This document shows, piece by piece, positions 39,214 to 53,053 of a DNA stretch of 64,000 nt. A program made the position numbers and the translations under genes. The stretch is from Moraxella catarrhalis (GTDB taxonomy: Bacteria > Pseudomonadota > Gammaproteobacteria > Pseudomonadales > Moraxellaceae): assembly GCF_001656295.1 (NCBI RefSeq), contig NZ_LXHE01000007.1, positions 52,764 to 116,763 of the forward strand, read 5' to 3'. Under the pieces are notes generated by a model, which was given only the letters and a program-made list of their open reading frames with translations, was not told where the DNA came from and searched no databases. Each line of letters begins with the position of its first letter. The stretch's first letter is position 1.

Positions 39214-40740
39214 TTACTTAATACGCATGTCGCCTGTCTCAACAAAGCGTTGATGCCATGACAAGGCTTCTAGCAACAGATGTGGCGTGTGTACACCACC
39301 TGTTTTTTGGCTTGCCACAAATGCACGGTCATAATAATCACGAAGCATGTCACGATAATCAGGGTGCGAACAGTTGTCAATAATCACCTTAGCACGCTGT
39401 TTTGGCGACTTACCACGCAAATCCGCCATGCCTTGTTCGGTTACGATAAACATCACATCGTGTTCGGTGTGGTCATGATGGCTGACCATCGGTACAATCG
39501 CTGAGATTGCCCCACCTTTGGCGGTAGATGGGCTGACATAAATGCTAAAAAAGCCATTACGAGTAAAGTCGCCAGAGCCACCAATGCCATTCATCATGCG
39601 AGTACCCATGATGTGAGTTGAGTTGATATTACCATAAATATCCGCCTCAATCATAGAATTCATGCCAATCACCCCCAAACGGCGGATAATCTCTGGATTG
39701 TTGCTAATCTCCATGGGGCGAAGGACAATTTTGTCTTTTAAAAACTCAATATTTTCGTTAAAGCGTGCCAGTGCATCTGGACTAAATGACAAGGCAGTCG
39801 CAGAAGCAGTTTTCATTTTCTTAGCCAAAATCAAATCAAGCATGCCATCTTGAAGTACTTCGGTATAGCCTTCTAGGTCATCAAATGGCGCATCCAAAAG
39901 ACCTGCCATGACTGCGTTGGCAACGTTACCAACACCAGACTGTAGCGGCAGTAGGCTCTTAGGCAGGCGACCCGCCTTAACCTCATGGTCAAGAAAATCA
40001 ATCACCTGAGCTGCAATACGCTTAGACACATCATCAGGCTCGGCAAATTTAGAATTACGGTCGCCAGCACTCGTTAGCACAATGGCAAGCACTTTATCAG
40101 GGTCAATGGCAAGCCCTGCTGTACCAATACGGTCAAATGCCCCAACGATGGGAATGGGCTTACGGTGTGGCGGCAAACCCACCTCATCATAGATGTCATG
40201 CATGCCCTCTAAGCCTGCACTTAGAGCACCATTAATCTCAATGATGATTTTATCGGCATTTTTAATCGCCTCTACGCCATGACCGATGCCCATCGCAAAA
40301 ATCAGCTCACCATTTTCAGTAATGGCAGCCGCCTCAACGATGGCAATGTCAAATTTGCCATAAAAGCCTTGACGCATGTGTTGTTCAACATGCGATAAGT
40401 GCATGTCTTGATAGGCAATCTCGCCTGCATTAATGCCATTACGAAGTATTGGGTCAGACTGAAATGGTGAACGAAAATGCAACGCTTTTGCCTCGGCAAG
40501 CACGCCATCACATTCAGGCGCAGTTGAAGCACCTGTCACCATACCAACGCTAAACTTTTCACCTTTGCCATGAGCATCCTTGGCTTTATTAGCGATGGCA
40601 GTTGGTAGGGCTTTTGGGTAGCCTGCCCCTGTAAAGCCTGTGATGGCAAGCATCATACCATTTTGGATGAATTGAGCGGCTTTGTCGGCACTCATCACTT
40701 TTTCACGCAAACCTGCGTGGCGAATACGGTCAATAGACAT
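39214..40740 (-). CDS. Acetyl-CoA hydrolase / succinyl-CoA:acetate CoA-transferase family
   Basis: A 508-residue class-I CoA-transferase-family enzyme. Members hydrolyse acetyl-CoA or transfer CoA between acetate and succinate, the latter forming an acetate-tolerant variant of the TCA cycle. The catalytic glutamate is expected in MFIVTEQGMADLRG (about residue 430), and the CoA-binding glycine loop is GIGGSGDFTRNG (about 390). The N-terminal TGFTGAGYPKALPTA and MVTGASTAPECDGVLAEA blocks are typical. ATG 40740 follows AAGGAGACAGT. Between the two activities, the SucCD-independent acetate CoA-transferase (AarC-like) is the more common role for proteins of this length, but I cannot separate them by eye. 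Confidence 0.85.
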   Translation of the reverse strand: MSIDRIRHAGLREKVMSADKAAQFIQNGMMLAITGFTGAGYPKALPTAIANKAKDAHGKGEKFSVGMVTGASTAPECDGVLAEAKALHFRSPFQSDPILRNGINAGEIAYQDMHLSHVEQHMRQGFYGKFDIAIVEAAAITENGELIFAMGIGHGVEAIKNADKIIIEINGALSAGLEGMHDIYDEVGLPPHRKPIPIVGAFDRIGTAGLAIDPDKVLAIVLTSAGDRNSKFAEPDDVSKRIAAQVIDFLDHEVKAGRLPKSLLPLQSGVGNVANAVMAGLLDAPFDDLEGYTEVLQDGMLDLILAKKMKTASATALSFSPDALARFNENIEFLKDKIVLRPMEISNNPEIIRRLGVIGMNSMIEADIYGNINSTHIMGTRMMNGIGGSGDFTRNGFFSIYVSPSTAKGGAISAIVPMVSHHDHTEHDVMFIVTEQGMADLRGKSPKQRAKVIIDNCSHPDYRDMLRDYYDRAFVASQKTGGVHTPHLLLEALSWHQRFVETGDMRIK

Positions 40741-40929
40741 ACTGTCTCCTTATAGATGTATACAATTGTTTATAGCAAAAGCTATCAAGATTTTAGCACT
40801 AACCACAAATAAAATAAATAGCTTGGGTAATATTTGTCATGATTATTCAAGATTTAAGCTCGTTTTGATGACAAATTTTAACCACCTTATTACCTTTGAA
40901 AATAAGTCAAAATATCAATCTAAAAGCCA

Positions 40930-40959
40930 AAAAATATCGCCCATCAGGACGATATTTTT
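40930..40959. terminator. Terminator after prfB
   Basis: AAAAATATCG (40930-40939) pairs perfectly with CGATATTTTT (40950-40959), loop 10 nt. It lies 16 nt past the prfB stop, with A/T runs on both sides. Confidence 0.75.
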
Positions 40960-40975
40960 ATACTTCAGACTTGAG

Positions 40976-42071
40976 TTATAGACCTGCCTTTAGGCTGGCT
41001 TCGATGAATTTGTCTAAATCGCCATCAAGTACCGCACTGGTATTCGATGTCTCAACCCCTGTTCGCAAATCCTTAATGCGTGAATCATCAAGCACATAAG
41101 AGCGGATTTGACTGCCCCAACCGATGTCGGATTTGCTCTCTTCAAGTGCTTGCTGTTTTTCCATGCGTTTTTGCATTTCAAGTTCATAGAGTTTGGCTCT
41201 GAGCATTTTCATGGCAGTGTCTTTGTTGGCATGTTGAGAGCGTTCATTTTGACAAGCAACAACCACACCTGTTGGCTGATGGGTAATGCGTACCGCCGAA
41301 TCGGTCGTATTGACATGCTGACCGCCTGCCCCACTTGAACGATAAGTATCAATACGCAAATCGGCAGGGTTGATGTCAATGTCAATATTATCATCAATCT
41401 CAGGCGAGACAAACACCGCTGCAAACGAAGTATGGCGACCGTTATTACTGTCAAAAGGCGACTTACGCACCAAGCGATGCACGCCAATCTCAGTGCGAAG
41501 CCAACCAAAAGCATAATCACCTTTGACCATAATGGTTGCTGATTTGATGCCTGCCACGCCCCCCTCGGAAACCTCCAACACCTCCGCCTTAAAACCGTGC
41601 GACTCACACCAACGCAAATACATCCGAAGTAGCATCTCTGACCAGTCCTGTGCTTCTGTACCGCCTGAGCCTGATTGTATGTCCAAATAGCAATTATTGG
41701 CATCCATCTCACCGCTAAACATACGCCTAAACTCCAACTCTTCTACGCTGTTTAGGGCATCGTCCAGCTCCGTTTGCACATCACCAAGCAGGCTCTCATC
41801 ATCTTCTTCTACGGCAAGCTCTAACATGGTGGCAGCATCATCGAGTTTGGCGGATAAGCCATCTATCACGCCCACGATACCATCTAGCACTGATTTTTCC
41901 TTGCTGATTTTGGTGGCAAGGTCAGGATTGTTCCAAATGTCGGGGTTTTCTAGTTCTAAATTAACCTCTTCTAGGCGTTCTTTTTTGCTCTCAACGTCAA
42001 AGATACCCCCGAAGCTCTTGCCCACGAGCGTGCAAATCTTTGATTTGTTCTTGATACTGTGCAATTTCCAT
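40976..42071 (-). CDS. prfB: Peptide chain release factor 2, programmed +1 frameshift
   Basis: RF2 reads UAA and UGA stop codons. The gene has the classic autoregulatory frameshift. Translation starts at ATG 42071 (GGGAG 7 nt upstream; product starts MEIAQYQEQ) and reaches CTT TGA at 42002-41997, just after an internal Shine-Dalgarno-like GGGGGT. A +1 shift at CTT, skipping the T at 41999, continues as GAC in the long frame, giving 364 residues, the family norm. The long frame carries the SPF anticodon tripeptide ([12 protein letters not shown] context), and the peptide-release motif GGQ ([10 protein letters not shown]). A naive ORF call that starts further upstream (42091) gets the first residues wrong. 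Confidence 0.96.
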
Positions 42072-42221
42072 GATTTCTCCCGTGAAAACAATTCGGTAGG
42101 ATTGCCGAAATTTTAAACAAAAAATTATACCAAATCTTATCTAATTTTACCATGCCAAAAGCCCATCTGGTGTTTTGATTTATGGCTTAATGGCGTGTTT
42201 GTGTTTTAATGTCAATATCAA

Positions 42222-42896
42222 TCACATTGCCCAATCTACCACTTGCCACCCTTGTTCTTTGGCATACGCTCTTAGGGTATCATCAGGCGTGACGCAGATT
42301 GCTTCATCGGCATGGCTTAACAGTGGAATATCATTTTTTGAGTCAGAATAGGCGATGAGCTTATCAAATTTGATGCCTTGCGATTCAAAGCGATTAATAA
42401 GATTTTTTAGATGATAAATTTTACCATCTTTAAAGTTAGGCTTATCTGCCACTTTACCTGTATAAACATCATCCACCACCTCTAGGCGAGTTGCCAAAGT
42501 ATGCTCATCATCCACCTCAAATAACTTAGCAATGGGTACAACCACAAAATCATTGGTCGCACTAATCACCACGACTGTATCGCCTTGGGTACGGTGATAG
42601 GCAATTTGTTCAATCGCCTTTGGACGCATATTTGGGCGTATCCATGTCTTTAGATACTCATCTCGATAAGCCTCTAGGTCGGTCATACTTTGAGTGCTTA
42701 AAAATGCCGCCACAAATTCATTATATGCCACAGCATCAAGCGTGCCTGCAATATAATCTTGATAAAATTTATCATTGGCATCGGCATAAGCTTTCGGGTC
42801 TACCAAGCCTTTTTTAACAATATATTGCCCCCAACTGTGGTCGCTGTCCACATTAATCAGTGTCATATCCAAATCAAATAACGCTAAATTTGCCAT
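42222..42896 (-). CDS. HAD-IB family hydrolase (SerB-like phosphatase)
   Basis: A 224-residue haloacid-dehalogenase superfamily phosphatase of subfamily IB, related to phosphoserine phosphatase and CicA-type proteins. Motif I is FDLDMTLINVDSD (nucleophile Asp in DLDMT, where the usual DxDxT is seen), motif II is VVISATNDFVV (Ser/Thr near residue 118), motif III the lysine in GKIYHLKNL region, and motif IV YSDSKNDIPLL. The cap region between motifs I and II is helical. The physiological substrate is unknown; histidinol-phosphate and phosphoserine phosphatase activities occur in relatives. It lies upstream of prfB with a 150-nt gap. Confidence 0.85.
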   Translation of the reverse strand: MANLALFDLDMTLINVDSDHSWGQYIVKKGLVDPKAYADANDKFYQDYIAGTLDAVAYNEFVAAFLSTQSMTDLEAYRDEYLKTWIRPNMRPKAIEQIAYHRTQGDTVVVISATNDFVVVPIAKLFEVDDEHTLATRLEVVDDVYTGKVADKPNFKDGKIYHLKNLINRFESQGIKFDKLIAYSDSKNDIPLLSHADEAICVTPDDTLRAYAKEQGWQVVDWAM

Positions 42897-42998
42897 AATT
42901 TCTCATCACTAATAAAATCAATACCTAAGATACAGCTATTTTGAATGAAAATGCTTGTCTCGTCAAACACTTCTATTGGCAAAATCTAAAAAACAAGC

Positions 42999-43032
42999 CA
43001 TAAAAAACAGGTCTTCAAACCTGTTTTTTATG
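42999..43032. terminator. Strong terminator between the DUF937 gene and the HAD gene
   Basis: CATAAAAAACAGGT (42999-43012) pairs perfectly with ACCTGTTTTTTATG (43019-43032) around a 6-nt loop. Both sides have A6/T6 runs. It lies 11 nt past the stop of the DUF937 gene. Confidence 0.85.
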
Positions 43033-43043
43033 ACTGTATTAAA

Positions 43044-43748
43044 CTACTGAGCAGCTTTCAGATTTGCTAATAACTCAGCAATCTCATTATTAGCCTCTTT
43101 TTCTTTTGATAAATCACCTTGAGGTGTCAAATCATCCATCACTTTCGGCAAAAGCTCTGCGATACCTTGGTAAACTTCCAATCGGCTAGCACCTGTTTTT
43201 TGGCAAATGTTTTCAATGTCTTGATGATCAAATAATCTTGCAATATCATCGGCATCAATGCCATCATTATTGGTATCGATATTCACCCAAGACTGGGCTT
43301 TATTTTGTAAGCCGTTGTTAGAAAATTTGCTAAGTACGCCTGACAGACCGCCATTTTTTTGGATAAATGTCAATACAATTGGCAACAAAGCAAGCAAAAG
43401 TGTACTTTTATTCATGCCAGCCGATTTGACATTACCACGACCCAAAACCGCACCAAGCACATTACCCAAATCGCCAGCACTGGTATTTTGTTGATTGTTG
43501 CCCAATAAACTGCCCAACACAGCATCAAGCGGTGAGCCTTGTGTTTGCTTGCCCATTTGTGTACCAATGACACTACCCAATAGACCGCCTAAGCCTGCAC
43601 TGGTGGCATTGGATTGCCCACCTGTTAAACCACTTAATAAACCACCCAAGCCACCTTGCTGGGGATTTGGTGGTACTTGCTGAGCTTGAGGTGGCGACTG
43701 TACGGTATTTTTTAAGACTTCTGTAACAATGCTTTGTAATAAGCTCAT
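43044..43748 (-). CDS. DUF937 (YidB-like) protein
   Basis: A 234-residue protein of unknown function. The first 120 residues are strongly Gly/Gln/Leu/Asn-rich with repeated GLGGLL-type segments (for example GGLGGLLSGLTGG, GLGGLLGSVIG, GDLGNVLGAVLG), typical of DUF937/YidB proteins. The middle holds one hydrophobic segment (about 120-135). The C-terminal part contains an EF-hand-like stretch, DTNNDGIDADDIARLF, with calcium-type ligands, although it is one residue short of a canonical loop, and a helical end (SRLEVYQGIAELLPKVMDDL). A cytosolic or inner-membrane-associated location is likely; a lipobox or signal peptide is not seen. Confidence 0.7.
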   Translation of the reverse strand: MSLLQSIVTEVLKNTVQSPPQAQQVPPNPQQGGLGGLLSGLTGGQSNATSAGLGGLLGSVIGTQMGKQTQGSPLDAVLGSLLGNNQQNTSAGDLGNVLGAVLGRGNVKSAGMNKSTLLLALLPIVLTFIQKNGGLSGVLSKFSNNGLQNKAQSWVNIDTNNDGIDADDIARLFDHQDIENICQKTGASRLEVYQGIAELLPKVMDDLTPQGDLSKEKEANNEIAELLANLKAAQ

Positions 43749-43925
43749 ATCATTTCCCCTATCCTAAATCATCTATTGTATGATAAATCGTTGATAAAAA
43801 CATCATACAAGTTAACATTTTTCATCACTTTAATCACAAAACTTTCATAACAAATCTCAATGATGATGGCGTCATCTTAACAAAATCCAGTACATCACGG
43901 AACAGTGTTTTTGTAAACATTTGTG

Positions 43926-44417
43926 CTATTTTTGGTAAAGTCTTGCCAATGCAGATAATTTAGAAAAATTGTGTGGATCTGTTTGGTCATTAAAGATGAC
44001 CACCGTCATGGGCTGCTTTTTTGGGCTGATGGCATAAAAATCCATCACCACCGCTGAACTTATCCCCAAATTCACCAAGCGGATATGGTGCAAATAGGCT
44101 TGATGGATCACATGTGTATCTTTTGGGTCATCTTGAGTGGTTGCCGCTTGCTTTGAACGGACAGGAAAAGACAACAGCCAAACGCCATCAATCTGACGGC
44201 TGCTCATCTGACGGATACCTAATCTTTGATGATAAGCATAAAAACCAATCAATACGCCTACACATACACCCAAACTCACCCATTGCCACCATGACAAGCC
44301 GACAGCCAAACAGATGAGTAGAACCAAAACTATGGTACTCATCCACAGATACCACCCTGTGCGTGTTGGCACAAAGGCAGCATCCAGCACCAAAGGATAT
44401 TGAGAATAAACGCCCAA
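43926..44417 (-). CDS. YgfX-like membrane protein next to sdhE
   Basis: A 163-residue protein with two adjacent hydrophobic helices (about residues 20-41 and 44-62) and a soluble C-terminal domain. In other proteobacteria a YgfX (CptA)-type two-helix membrane protein lies directly beside sdhE (cptB), reported to influence cell division/morphology in E. coli. The same order and strand here supports that assignment, although identity is low and I rely on context. The start is uncertain: the frame opens with TTG at 44417 only 24 nt after the sdhE stop, with no clear ribosome site, so coupling to sdhE translation is likely. Confidence 0.6.
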   Translation of the reverse strand: MGVYSQYPLVLDAAFVPTRTGWYLWMSTIVLVLLICLAVGLSWWQWVSLGVCVGVLIGFYAYHQRLGIRQMSSRQIDGVWLLSFPVRSKQAATTQDDPKDTHVIHQAYLHHIRLVNLGISSAVVMDFYAISPKKQPMTVVIFNDQTDPHNFSKLSALARLYQK

Positions 44418-44441
44418 AATCTGACTGACTATTTAATCATG

Positions 44442-44708
44442 CTAAATAGTATCTGTATGACGAAGCGATTTCATCTTGTCAATCAAGGCGGCGACACCGG
44501 GCTCTGATGGCATGTCTTGACCCAAAAAAAACACCAATAAATCTGGGTCTTCATAGCTTAATAATGCTTCAAACGCCTGCTGCTCATCCGCGTCCGCACT
44601 CAAATAATGCGATTTGACATAAGGATCGATATAAAAATCCAATTCTTTAAGACCGCGGCGAGCTTGATAGATGATACGGCGCTGTGCGTCAGTCGGCTGA
44701 ATGCTCAT
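44442..44708 (-). CDS. sdhE: Succinate dehydrogenase assembly factor SdhE (FAD assembly)
   Basis: SdhE is a small cytosolic factor that helps attach FAD covalently to SdhA, and to fumarate reductase. The 88-residue protein carries the family signature RRGLKELD (about residues 17-24; RxGxxExD), then the helical FEALLSYEDPDLLVFFLGQ block. This matches the 80-90-residue length of the family. ATG 44708 is preceded by AAGGAACCATC. It is divergently transcribed from gltB, and is followed by the YgfX-like gene. Confidence 0.9.
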   Translation of the reverse strand: MSIQPTDAQRRIIYQARRGLKELDFYIDPYVKSHYLSADADEQQAFEALLSYEDPDLLVFFLGQDMPSEPGVAALIDKMKSLRHTDTI

Positions 44709-44930
44709 GATGGTTCCTTATTTTGGTTTTGAGTGTGCTCAGTATATCAAAGTTGTGTTATTTTTTACGATAAATTTTTAATCGGCGATTATTTATGATA
44801 ATTTCTGATATACCCATTAATTTATCAAATGAAATATAGATTTTTAATTTATCAGTGTTTATAATAAGACCAAATTGCAAATCTAATAATTACCCTTCAA
44901 TTCATTCTCACAGCGACAAAAGGATAAGCC

Positions 44931-50875
<5,945 letters not shown>

Positions 50876-50885
50876 TAATTTAAAA

Positions 50886-50920
50886 AAATCGCCGCTTATG
50901 TCATCACTAAGCGGCGATTT
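50886..50920. terminator. Bidirectional terminator between gltD and the enoyl-CoA hydratase gene
   Basis: AAATCGCCGCTTA (50886-50898) pairs perfectly with TAAGCGGCGATTT (50908-50920), loop 9 nt, with A and T runs on the outside. It sits between convergent stops. Confidence 0.9.
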
Positions 50921-50927
50921 TTATTTA

Positions 50928-51725
50928 TTAATTGAAATTTGGCTTTCGTTTTTCTTTAAAGGCAAGAACTGCTTCTTTGCATTCTGGCGACTGCACATGC
51001 CGCATAAAAATTTCAGCCTCATCATCGATGCATTGAATGATGCGCCCCAAATCATGCTTTAAAAGTTGCTTGGTTTGGCGTACAGTTTTATGAGGCATAT
51101 TGGCGATTTTTTGGGCTTGGGAATACGCGTAGTCATAGACATCAGCCTCATCAGGCAAGGCATTGATCAATCCTAATTTTTCGGCTTTTTGGCGATCAAA
51201 TCTTTGGGCGGTGTATAACAGCTCACAGGTCTCCACATAGCCGATACGCTCCACCATCAGCTGAGTGGCTGCTCCTTCGGGCGTCACGCCAAGCCCCAAA
51301 AAGGGCATCTGAAATACCGCCGTATCATCAGCATAAGCCATATCCACATGAAGTAGCAGCGTCACCCCAATCCCAATCGCTGCACCTTTAATCGCCAAAA
51401 TAATCGGCTTGCCAAACCCCGCTACCGTCTTTAGAAGGCGAAACGGCGGCAGATCCCCTGCCTTAATTTTCTCAAGATCGTACTCAAAAAACTTAATAAA
51501 ATCGCCCATGTCATTGCCAGCGCTGAAGTCATCTCCTGCACCGCGCAGCACCACAGCCTTGATTTGGTCATCTTCCTCTGCAGCGATCAGCGCATCACAA
51601 ATGGCATGATATAACTCAGAGTATAGCGCATTTTTAGCTTTAGGGCGGTTGATGGCAAGCACCAAAACGCCATGCTCTAGGCTTGACTGAAGCTCAGGAT
51701 GCGAGACTTCTCTATAAATCGTCAT
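50928..51725 (-). CDS. Enoyl-CoA hydratase/isomerase family protein
   Basis: A crotonase-fold protein of 265 residues. Motifs: LAINRPKAKNALYSELYHAI, VLRGAGDDFSAGNDMGDFI (oxyanion hole), KPIILAIKGAAIGIGVTLLLHVDMAYADDTAVFQMPFLGLGVTPEGAATQLM (second oxyanion and active-site loop with the usual position of the catalytic Glu), and an RFDRQKAEKLGLINALPD C-terminal half. The conserved G-P-E-G region is present as LGVTPEG. Start ATG 51725 (product MTIYREVSH) is preceded by AAGGA; the longer frame to 51788 is probably not used. Chain-length and exact activity (hydratase, isomerase or other crotonase) are not resolved. Confidence 0.85.
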   Translation of the reverse strand: MTIYREVSHPELQSSLEHGVLVLAINRPKAKNALYSELYHAICDALIAAEEDDQIKAVVLRGAGDDFSAGNDMGDFIKFFEYDLEKIKAGDLPPFRLLKTVAGFGKPIILAIKGAAIGIGVTLLLHVDMAYADDTAVFQMPFLGLGVTPEGAATQLMVERIGYVETCELLYTAQRFDRQKAEKLGLINALPDEADVYDYAYSQAQKIANMPHKTVRQTKQLLKHDLGRIIQCIDDEAEIFMRHVQSPECKEAVLAFKEKRKPNFN

Positions 51726-51872
51726 AAGGATATTCCTTGTAATTATGAAATGGTTTTGATTGTTGCACTCTGACAGTTTGGCTAACATTATAACAATGAT
51801 AAAGCCGATCTGAGCATATCTTTGATTGGATTAGTATATTGCATTTTTTGAAAGTTGAATAGGCTATTATTA

Positions 51873-51921
51873 TTTTAGGGACTGTATTAGATTAAAATGC
51901 AATCTAATACAGTCCCTAAAA
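51873..51921. repeat. 49-bp palindrome with arms like the IS end at 60.1 kb
   Basis: A perfect 21-bp inverted repeat (51873-51893 and 51901-51921) with a 7-nt loop lies between the enoyl-CoA hydratase and dehydrogenase genes. Each arm contains GGGACTGTATTAGATTA, which differs by one base from the right inverted repeat of the IS at 60116-60826 (GGGACTGTACTAGATTA). Two IS ends facing each other suggest a miniature or collapsed copy of a related IS. It could also fold as a terminator after the dehydrogenase gene, but lacks a strong T tract. I see no target duplication around it. Confidence 0.7.
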
Positions 51922-51961
51922 CTTATTACCATTTCAATGTCAAAGATGATGCAAGCCAAAC

Positions 51962-53053
51962 TTATCTTAAACCTGCCAGCTTTTGGCACATATCCAAAAG
52001 CCGATTGGCATAGCCCCATTCATTATCATACCAAGCATAAATCTTGGCAAGCTCACCTGCCATCATCAGCTGCTGACCATCAATGACCAAAGAGTGGCTA
52101 TCACCGATAAAATCACTAGACACCAAAGGCTCATCACAATAATCCATGATGCCAAAAAGATGCTCTTGGCTTGCTGTCATCAGCGCATCTTTAATCTCAT
52201 CTAGCCGAACCGCTTGCGCAAATTTGACAGTCAGATCAATCGCTGCGACATTGATGGTGGGAACTCGGATGGAGTGTCCGTTGATTTTACCGCGCATCAG
52301 AGGCAGGACGCGTTCGGTGGCATTGATACTACTGGATGTGGTGGGAATGATATTATGACCGCTGGCTCTGGCGCGGCGAAAGTCGCGATGCGCTTGATCA
52401 AGCACGCTTTGGTCTGCTGTTACGGCATGAATCTCGGTCATCATAGCACTTTGGATGCCAAATTTGTCATCAAGTACAGATAATAGAGGTACTAAAGCTT
52501 GTGTCGTACAAGACACCCCTGAGATAATTGGTAAATCAGCATGAAGCTTGTGATCATTTACCCCAATGACAATACTGGCATCAACACGATCAAATGGTGC
52601 CGCACCAATAATCACTTGCTTTGCTCCCGCTGTGCGATGGCGATTGGCATCGGCATAGGAACGAAATTGACCTGTGCACTCCAGCACAACATCAACATTC
52701 AGATCTGCCCAAGGCAAATGCTTTGGCTCATCACAGCTTAGCAAAAGAATGTGGCGTGACGACCCACCTTTTATGATCGTCAAATATGAGTTATCTTGAT
52801 TGGTTGTTAATGAAACCTGTGCTGCATTATGATCGCCTTGATCAAAACGCCCATGCGTGCTGTCAAATTTTAATAAATGCAAAAGTATTTGGTTATCGGC
52901 AACATCATTAATGGCGACAATTTCAATATGACCAAAAGTACTTAACTGTTGCAGATAAGCTCGAAGTACATTACGCCCAATGCGACCAAAACCATTGATC
53001 GCCAAGCGTAATTTTGGTACATTTGCTTGATGGTGTGAGTTATTTGGTATCAT
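51962..53053 (-). CDS. GAPDH-family dehydrogenase (Gap/Epd type)
   Basis: A phosphorylating aldehyde dehydrogenase acting either on glyceraldehyde-3-phosphate or, in the Epd subgroup, on erythrose-4-phosphate for pyridoxal synthesis. The 363-residue frame has the Rossmann INGFGRIGRNVLRAYL motif, the active-site Cys in SGVSCTT, the catalytic His in EIHAVTADQSV (about residue 200), RRARASGHNIIPT and the RVPTINVAAIDLTV block that resembles Epd. Residue after SCTT is Gln, where Asn is near-invariant. The start is uncertain: ATG 53053 and ATG 53062 both lie inside the upstream helicase gene, which ends at 53040; a longer frame to 53326 is a shadow of that gene. The N-terminus is about 20 residues longer than usual. 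Confidence 0.8.
   Translation of the reverse strand: MIPNNSHHQANVPKLRLAINGFGRIGRNVLRAYLQQLSTFGHIEIVAINDVADNQILLHLLKFDSTHGRFDQGDHNAAQVSLTTNQDNSYLTIIKGGSSRHILLLSCDEPKHLPWADLNVDVVLECTGQFRSYADANRHRTAGAKQVIIGAAPFDRVDASIVIGVNDHKLHADLPIISGVSCTTQALVPLLSVLDDKFGIQSAMMTEIHAVTADQSVLDQAHRDFRRARASGHNIIPTTSSSINATERVLPLMRGKINGHSIRVPTINVAAIDLTVKFAQAVRLDEIKDALMTASQEHLFGIMDYCDEPLVSSDFIGDSHSLVIDGQQLMMAGELAKIYAWYDNEWGYANRLLDMCQKLAGLR

Noticed and set aside
39055..39261. Plus-strand 68-codon frame between the acyl-CoA dehydrogenase and acetyl-CoA hydrolase genes
   Set aside because: Runs across a terminator hairpin and into the 3' end of the opposite gene; no ribosome site.
42072..42091. Upstream start of the long prfB frame
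   Set aside because: The RF2 frameshift signal and ribosome site place the true start at 42071 in a different frame.
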